Source of the DNA: Lumbricus terrestris
Lineage: Eukaryota; Annelida; Clitellata; Crassiclitellata; Lumbricidae
Direction of reading: 5' to 3'
Length of the DNA stretch: 64,000 nucleotides
NCBI GenBank assembly: GCA_949752735.1
Contig: OX457037.1
Span: 11,832,358 to 11,896,357 of the forward strand
This document shows, in pieces, positions 58,048 to 64,000 of this stretch; within the stretch, counting starts at the first letter, position 1; the number at the start of each line of letters is the position of its first letter. The notes under the pieces are model-generated. The model was given only the letters and a program-made list of their open reading frames with translations. It did no database searches and was not told where the DNA came from. The position numbers and the translations under genes were made by a program.

Positions 58048-58195
58048 GCAATCACATAATTGACATGTCTTAACGACGTTAACGTGTCTTAACTCAGTAA
58101 CTGAAGAACGAAGTAATTTCAGTAAAAGTCACAATCACAAAATAGTAGTCGTCAGTGAATTTACAAATATATTTTCTTAATTGGTCTCAGTTGTC

Positions 58196-58981
58196 TTAAA
58201 CCAAAGCTACAAATATCAGAATGCGAAAAACGTAGGCTTCACTGACCATTTGAGCTACAGATGTTCCCTTCTTAGCCATAGTTTTATAATCTGCCCAGGA
58301 AGTCATTGCAAAAACGTGGATATCAGATTTCACATGTGATATAAAACCGCCATCGCTGTAAGTAGCTTTCTTCCAGTTCTTGTAGCCAACTGTTGTGAAA
58401 ACTGAGTCTTGAGTGCTATGCGTTGGTGGAGGAAAATGTCGACAAGCGAAACAGAACGCTGCATCACTTCCAACAGAGTACTCGAGCCATGAATACGAAG
58501 AGAACCATGCACCTTGAAATGAACGTGGAACGCGAGACTGCATTGTTCTTGGATACAGTGACAGGGAGGGCTGTATAGGCCCATCAGCTGGGTTACGTGA
58601 AATATCCATGGGTCCTTCAACCTCTTTTACTAGTCTGTTTGAACTGTTGAGTCTGTTTCCAGCAATGTCAGCTGCTGAAGCACTTGTAGAGGCAGAATGT
58701 GTCGATGTTAAAATAATCCGGCCTTCCTGAGTCTCATCAAAAACTGTAATTTTTATGTCGTCAGTGTCATGTTCCAATAGTATTACATCTTGTGGAACAT
58801 CATCAAACATGTTCTCTCGGGTGTGATCACGGTCTTCGTCAGATTGCTGAATATTAACTTCAATAGGTATTGCAGTTATATTCCTTTCAGACTCAGTTTC
58901 TTCTATAATTCGTGGCCTAGAAGCCGGTGGTTGCGTTCCAGAAGAAGCCGAACGCTTGTTACGAGTTACAAAGTAATCCAT
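58196..58981 (-). CDS. TTF/ZMYM-type hAT transposase, N-terminal part only
   Basis: The 261-aa frame has a low-complexity acidic start (residues 1-130). Then comes a TTF-type zinc-finger region (about 150-235) with RSFQGAWFSSYSWLEYSVGS, AAFCFACRHF, GYKNWKKA and HVKSDIH, as in ZMYM1-like hAT transposases. The DDE/dimerisation part that normally follows is missing. The frame stops 150 bp before the MITE at 56287-58047, so the C-terminus was deleted. The start at MDYFVTRNK looks genuine. It is most likely a dead transposase remnant of the surrounding hAT element. Confidence 0.75.
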   Translation of the reverse strand: MDYFVTRNKRSASSGTQPPASRPRIIEETESERNITAIPIEVNIQQSDEDRDHTRENMFDDVPQDVILLEHDTDDIKITVFDETQEGRIILTSTHSASTSASAADIAGNRLNSSNRLVKEVEGPMDISRNPADGPIQPSLSLYPRTMQSRVPRSFQGAWFSSYSWLEYSVGSDAAFCFACRHFPPPTHSTQDSVFTTVGYKNWKKATYSDGGFISHVKSDIHVFAMTSWADYKTMAKKGTSVAQMVSEAYVFRILIFVALV

Positions 58982-59330
58982 TCTATTCTCTCTACTAAAT
59001 GAACCAAAGCAATTTACTATATAGATAAACTACAAAGACAAATAAGTTGTTTTTATTCTCAATTTCTCACAAATATTAAATTTCACTCTCACTTTGAAAA
59101 GCACAACCAAAGGGCAAAGGCCATTAAACAATAAACACATGCAATAAAACGTGTGTACCCACATATTAATGACGTAGGGTATATTGCCATAGACTATGTA
59201 TTTTTAGATTTTGGATGTATTACAGTATTGGACATAATACCACAGTATAAATAATCAACAGTAGGTCTACTCGCATTGCTGCCTGTTGACAACTTTTTCT
59301 TTGGTCACGTGGTTAGCCTCCATTTTTTTT

Positions 59331-61860
59331 CATTCATTCATTCATTCATTCAAGAATTTATATAGCGCTTCTTCAAGGCGACTACTCAGAAGCGCTCCCG
59401 ACTCTAGCACGGCAAAAAAGGACAGTTTTGAGTTTAGTAAAAAATGTTCCAGTAATAACCCCAGCAAGTAGACGTAGTTCCTGTGGAAGCTCATTCCACA
59501 CAACTGGGCCGATCACAGAAAAGGCTCTATGCTGCATCGTTGCAGTTCGTGCAAAAGGGACCAATAGCAATCCCTTCTGTGCAGAGCGGAGGGGGCGGTG
59601 GTCTAGGATACTAGTGGAGCAACAAAGCTCTTGCAAGTACTGTGGGGCGATTCCAAGCTGGCATTGCCTAACTAGGGCAGCGATCCTAAATTCAATGCGC
59701 TGCCGAGTAGGAAGCCAGTGTAATGTCTCCAGCATATAGCTGGACACATGATCAAATTTAGGGATATGTCCAATTAAACGTGCTGCAGAGCGTAAGACTC
59801 TGTTTAAGCACATTATTCGATTGGATGGGAGGCCAGAGTAGAGTGACGAGCAATAGTCAAGACGGGAAGTAATGAAGGAATGGACCAGAGTGGTGACAGC
59901 ACTAGATGTCAGTGAACGAGCAATTGTGCGAAGCTGACGCAATTGATGGTAGCAGTCTCGAGTAAGTCGGTGAATGTGAGGAGCAAATGTGAGCTCTTGG
60001 TCCAACAGGACACCAAGGTCACGGACCGTATTTGAGAAAGTGTAAGTGGGGAATTCAGTCACAAGTGCATCGAAGTCAATTTTAGCAAGTTGCTTACGAT
60101 TGCCCAGCCAGATAAATTTAGTCTTATTTGGGTTTAGGCGCAGTCGGTTAGATGACATCCATGTTTCTAAGGCAGTTAAGGTCACACTCATGTCCCGGAC
60201 CACTGATATGGCGCTAGACGATAGGCAATGCTTGTACGCTTGTACATCATCAGCATAAAGCTGACCCAAAACTGCATGTGTTGTAAGAAGAGATGCAAGA
60301 TCAGAAGTATAAATTATGTACAGAATTGGACCAAGGACAGATCCCTGCGGCAGGCCATGTTGGGCAGGGACCCATGCGGACCTGGTAGAACCATGGACCA
60401 CACAGAGAGAGCGGTCATATAGAAAAGAGGTTATCCATTCAAGAAAGTTACCAGTCAGACCAAACGAAACATTCAATCGTTCTAATAAAATCTCATGGTC
60501 AACAGTATCAAATGCGGCACTGACATCGAAGAGAGCCAACAGTGTGAGTTGGCCCCTGTCGATTGCCCCGTAGATGTCTGAAAGTAGACGAAGAAGCAGC
60601 GTCTCGGTTGAGTGATGCTTTCTGAAGCCAGATTGATTAGGCGGGAGTAGTTTTTTCTCCTCTAAGTATGCAACGAGCTGCACAGCAACCAACTTTTCGA
60701 TGATCTTTGATAGGAAGGATACGTTCGCTATAGGTCTATAGTTCGCTGGGTCAGATGAGTCAAGTCCATCACTCTTCAGAATAGGTGTCAGGATGGATCT
60801 CTTCTGCAGTGAAGGCAAAATGCCTTCAACGAGAGAGCGATTGCAGAGGGTTGTGAGAAGGGGGAGAAGAATATCCAGGAATTCATGGAGTAGAAAAGTA
60901 GGAAGAGGATCCAATTCACACGACTTTGGTGGTGAGGAGAGGATTACGCGGCGTAGTTCCTCGCTGGTGACAGGATGTAGTGTAGACAAGCGGTAGTCGG
61001 TTGGAGGGTGATGAGGGGGCGGAGAGCTGGCAGTTGCTTGACGGATGTCTTGTATTTTGGCATTGAACGAAGCGAGGAAGTCATCTGCCGTGAAGGATTG
61101 AGAATCGCGGGGACAGTCGGGACGACAGCGACCAAGGAGCGCGTTGAAGGTGGCCCATAGTCGCTTTGGTTCTCCGGCGTGTGAAGCAATCTTCTCCTCC
61201 CAGTATATCCTTTCCTTTTCGCGATATTGTCGGTGCATACTGCGTACAAACTGTACCCAAGCAGAACGGTCTGTAGGTAGCTTCGTGCGCTTGTACTTCC
61301 TTTCGTGCCGACGAGCCTGGCGCCTCAAGGAGTGGCATTCATTATCGAACCACGGTGAGTGAGGGCTTCGGCGTATTTTGACGTGACGCATTGGAAGGAA
61401 TCGGTCAATGAGATCGGTGATGACTGCCTCGTACATTCCAAAGGCATCAGCGACTGTTAGTTCTGCCAAAATTGAGGGATCTGCGACGGCTGGAACTTCA
61501 AGGAGTGCCACTCTGAAAGCGTCACGGTCCAACTTCTTCCAGCCTCGAACCTGTTTTGTGAGGACAGTCGGAGCATCGTGAAAGAACGGAATGTTAGCTG
61601 TAACCAGACCATGGTCGGAAATGGTTGGCGGGTAGATGCAGAGATCCGTTACCTCACAGTCATCTCGCGTAATGATGACATCAAGCCAGCCCCCGTATTT
61701 ATGAGTCGGCTTGGCGACATGTTGGGTTAATCCAAATTGTTCAGTAATTGCTTTGAAGTCAGTTGTCGCCGGTATGGTAGAATCTTCAAGATGCAAGTTT
61801 AAATCCCCAGCGATAATGACTTGAGATTTTGGCAGCATATGACCAGCATTATAGTCCGGT
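59331..61860 (-). mobile_element. L2/CR1-like LINE, 5' truncated
   Basis: The minus-strand element starts within the endonuclease domain, so the 5' end is truncated. It ends with the tail GGGAGCGCTTCTGAGTAG ... GAAGCGCTATATAAATTC and a (TGAA)n run (59331-59352). The tail is shared with the SINE at 10865-11092. It is inserted in the hAT block at 56092-63044. Confidence 0.88.
59382..61838 (-). CDS. LINE ORF2: endonuclease (partial) and reverse transcriptase
   Basis: An intact 818-aa frame. It has the endonuclease segment with GDLN (residues 11-14) and SDHGLV (74-79), then RT motifs DPANYRPIANVSFLSKIIEK, NQSGFRKHHSTET, LFDVSAAFDTVDH, GLPQGSVLGP and the catalytic YADD (about 528). The thumb/C-terminal segment is LHWLPTRQRIEFRIAALVRQ. 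It would copy its own RNA at a nicked target, but lacks the front of the endonuclease and any ORF1. The absence of stops and frameshifts suggests recent insertion. Confidence 0.92.
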   Translation of the reverse strand: MLPKSQVIIAGDLNLHLEDSTIPATTDFKAITEQFGLTQHVAKPTHKYGGWLDVIITRDDCEVTDLCIYPPTISDHGLVTANIPFFHDAPTVLTKQVRGWKKLDRDAFRVALLEVPAVADPSILAELTVADAFGMYEAVITDLIDRFLPMRHVKIRRSPHSPWFDNECHSLRRQARRHERKYKRTKLPTDRSAWVQFVRSMHRQYREKERIYWEEKIASHAGEPKRLWATFNALLGRCRPDCPRDSQSFTADDFLASFNAKIQDIRQATASSPPPHHPPTDYRLSTLHPVTSEELRRVILSSPPKSCELDPLPTFLLHEFLDILLPLLTTLCNRSLVEGILPSLQKRSILTPILKSDGLDSSDPANYRPIANVSFLSKIIEKLVAVQLVAYLEEKKLLPPNQSGFRKHHSTETLLLRLLSDIYGAIDRGQLTLLALFDVSAAFDTVDHEILLERLNVSFGLTGNFLEWITSFLYDRSLCVVHGSTRSAWVPAQHGLPQGSVLGPILYIIYTSDLASLLTTHAVLGQLYADDVQAYKHCLSSSAISVVRDMSVTLTALETWMSSNRLRLNPNKTKFIWLGNRKQLAKIDFDALVTEFPTYTFSNTVRDLGVLLDQELTFAPHIHRLTRDCYHQLRQLRTIARSLTSSAVTTLVHSFITSRLDYCSSLYSGLPSNRIMCLNRVLRSAARLIGHIPKFDHVSSYMLETLHWLPTRQRIEFRIAALVRQCQLGIAPQYLQELCCSTSILDHRPLRSAQKGLLLVPFARTATMQHRAFSVIGPVVWNELPQELRLLAGVITGTFFTKLKTVLFCRARVGSASE

Positions 61861-63044
61861 CAATTAAGTCTAAGACCCGCTAGTTTACTATGGCAGGCAA
61901 ATTTTTGCACGAAAAGTTTCTAAATGGACTAAAGAATATGTGGTATAAATGCTAAAAAATTCGATATGGGGAAATAATTAAAAAATTTAATTTAGTTTTG
62001 AGCAGACGACCAACAGCCATGCCTATACGAGTTTGTTTACATTTCAAGGACTGGCGGAAATACGATTTATTTGCTGGAAACACAGTAGAATTACCGATTT
62101 AAAAAATTAAATATCGATTAATATATTTATTATGTGAACAATGTAAATGTCGATCTTGGAGAAAAATAAAATAAAATTTTATGCAAGAACTCTGCAGTGT
62201 GTGGTCGATAACTACCCCGCACTCAAGGCCACGATCATAATGCATAGGCCATGACCATGATGTGGCCATGACTAAGCGAAACGCTATACTACACAGTCAT
62301 AATTTGCATCACAATTATTACCGATTTAAACATATTTCCCCATGTTGGAATTCATGAGCATTTTTACTGTAGTTTAGGAAGGTGTTTCCGATAAATATTC
62401 TATCAAAAAAGGCCTACCATAGTAAATTCTTGGGTTCATGTTAAATTTCCCGTAGGCCTATGTTTAACTCGTTAAACTTTATTCCAAGAATGTTATTAAA
62501 AAACATGTGCTAACTGTTTTGACCATAAGCTTTAAGCAGCCATAATGTTAATTTTGCTAATGTAAACCTACAGCGTTCTGTCTGTTGTTTATTGAATTAA
62601 ACGAATATAGGCCTACATATATGCATACATAACTGGCTATTAATAGTAAATGTAATATGCCTATGGCGTTATTTGCTGCGAAAATGGCGGATCATAGTGG
62701 GCAAGGCCAGCCTCACTTTCAAATCTCGTCACATATTCTGATGACATCAAGTTCCGAAGTAGACCTACTGTTGATTATTTATACTGTGATAATACGCATG
62801 CAAGCCTCACTAGCTTGTCTGTCCCACAGTGCACTATGGTGGCCTGTTCCACTTTCCCATCACCCACCCTATAAGAAGTTGTACAGGAAGTTGTATAAAA
62901 AATAAAATAAGTCAGAAATTATATAACATTCTTTATCACTCGTAAAAGTAAAAAGTAAAACAAACGCAGGGATTGGGGGGGGGGCTGCTGGGGTGGCAGC
63001 CCTTTCATTTGGGGGCTGCCCCACCCCCCGTAGTTACGCCACTG
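61861..63044. other. Right part of the hAT block
   Basis: AT-rich non-coding sequence ending in a G-run/C-run hairpin, GGGGGCTGC...GCAGCCCC (about 62968-63028), before the terminus. The frame at 62657-62905 has no recognisable domain. Confidence 0.5.
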
Positions 63045-63877
63045 TGTGGGTCCAAGACGTGTTTGAGAAAAACTCGGTTAATTTGCTGAAATCACGACAT
63101 ACCGACCATTTTAGTTGCGCATTCGGCACTTAGGCTACATTGCTTCTAACACGTCTTAGGCCTACAGGCCTACTGAGACCTTTCAGTGCGGACTGGCTTC
63201 GATACCGTTTTACAGCTGTAGGAACGTTTCCATAATCAACCACAAAAGGGTCCAGCCAATCGATGTGTAATTACCGCCAAAGACAAAGATCAAATGATTT
63301 TATGTCGTTCCAAAGACATTTTTACAGCTCTAGCTATTTAGGTCTTCAGACTCATTTAAGTTCATATGCCGTGGCATGTACCGTTTAATCCATATAGCGT
63401 TGCACCGATTGTTAGTCAGAGCACTTAGAGGTCGGTTTGAAGACCCGGCTTTAGACTCCAGTTCTAATGTAGCTCGCAAAGAGCAATTTGATTCAGTGTT
63501 TATAGCAGTTTCATATCTTGGGCCGAAGTCTTTGGCATTGATCTGTAGACTATTACCTCGGTTTTAAAACACTGGTATTCAGATAGTTTGCATTAACGAC
63601 CAAACTTTCTTTCCATAGTAAATGCAGTGACACAGCCTGGAGGCTGACTGATAATCGCGCAAAGCGTTTATAATTGTAGCAGCCTTGCATTCGAGACGCT
63701 TACATTGACGGCCGTTTAACGGTTTAAATCAATGCGTCGGTTGGTGCACTTCGTGTATTGTTTTGAAAACCGTGTTGCGTGGTCGCCTGTTCGAGCATTG
63801 GGTATTAGCCTAAAGGTTCAGATAAAACGCCTGGAGGTAGGACGTGATCAGCAAAAGAACATTCTGCAACCTCAGAA
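63045..63877. other. 5' flank of unit 3 leader exon
   Basis: Matches 23690-24520 closely, including TTGTAGCAGCCTTGCAT and GACGTGATCAGCAAAAGAAC just before the exon. It presumably contains the promoter. Confidence 0.6.
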
Positions 63878-63917
63878 ATGAATTCCGTAACAACTCAGCT
63901 TCCTTTGAACGGAAAAG
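63878..63917 (+). CDS. Leader exon 1 of unit 3 FAMeT-like gene (3' partial gene)
   Basis: Reads MNSVTTQLPLNGK plus one base with donor G|GTGAGA, matching 24521-24560 in length, phase and ATG. Three of 13 residues differ and only one third-base silent change is present. The rest of the gene lies beyond the window. Confidence 0.65.
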
Positions 63918-64000
63918 GTGAGACATCTATGATTAACTAGTCAGAATCAGACTCAGACCTACGTTCCGCACTGAAATTCAATAATGAATATTCAGAATTT

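Larger units (their letters stand above)
56092..63044. mobile_element. hAT-type insertion, nested composite
   Basis: Left end CAGTGGCGTAGCCAG and right end complement CAGTGGCGTAACTACG delimit 6.95 kb that is absent from the paralogous site near 23690 (GATACATG...AAGGCGTGTTTGAG). Flanking 8-mers TGGGGACC and TGTGGGTC are only partly alike. Inside are a transposase-type N-terminal frame, a second MITE and an L2-like LINE. The shells could be two different hAT ends brought together, but the empty site supports one insertion locus. Confidence 0.7.

Overview
This is a eukaryotic window, probably from a marine non-vertebrate deuterostome such as an echinoderm or hemichordate. That assignment is inferred from the split genes with GT-AG introns, AT-rich intergenic DNA, the very frequent TAGGCCTA palindrome, L2/CR1-type LINEs with tRNA-derived SINEs, many hAT/piggyBac/mariner elements, and the gene families present. 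Real coding sequence is a small fraction of the window. Most long open frames are artefacts of microsatellites or tandem repeats.

The backbone is a tandem segmental duplication. A unit of roughly 30-40 kb appears about one and a half times, and a third copy begins at the right edge. Unit 1 (left part outside the window) holds the five 3' exons of a secreted-type gene at 4206-9518 (+), then a Mab-21/cGAS-like gene at 12126-14952 (-), then spacer to about 24.5 kb. Unit 2 holds two leader exons (24521-24560 and 26556-26615), a short two-exon ectodomain ending in its own stop (29766-31977), five further exons encoding a longer ectodomain plus a Cys-rich tail (33753-42461), a second Mab-21/cGAS-like gene at 44832-47659 (-), and spacer to about 63.8 kb. 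Unit 3 starts with a leader exon at 63878-63917.

All splice phases fit. The leader (13 residues plus a split Gly, then a hydrophobic core) can join in frame either to the short ectodomain (198 aa) or to the long form (288 aa). Both ectodomains resemble the farnesoic-acid O-methyltransferase-like domain (Methyltransf_FA), which occurs in many invertebrate secreted and lectin-like proteins. The long form adds a PAN/apple-like Cys-rich tail. Between units the ectodomain exons differ mostly at the amino-acid level, while the Cys-rich exon and about 1.5 kb downstream are nearly identical. The antisense Mab-21-like genes are intronless, about 942 codons long, and keep the nucleotidyltransferase GS and D-x-D motifs and a third Asp. 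Each carries one 1-nt frameshift, at different places. A recognition-type secreted protein paired with a possible nucleotide second-messenger enzyme in a tandem array suggests an expanding immune-type cluster. That interpretation is inference.

The units differ mainly through mobile DNA. Several insertions can be bounded exactly by comparing units: a SINE at 10865-11092, a long-inverted-repeat element at 21143-23392, and a nested block at 56092-63044 that contains a hAT relic, a MITE made of an 86-bp satellite, and an L2-like LINE with an intact 818-aa frame. Large arrays (39-bp, about 148-bp, CATA, CT, GAA and others) sit mainly in introns or between genes.
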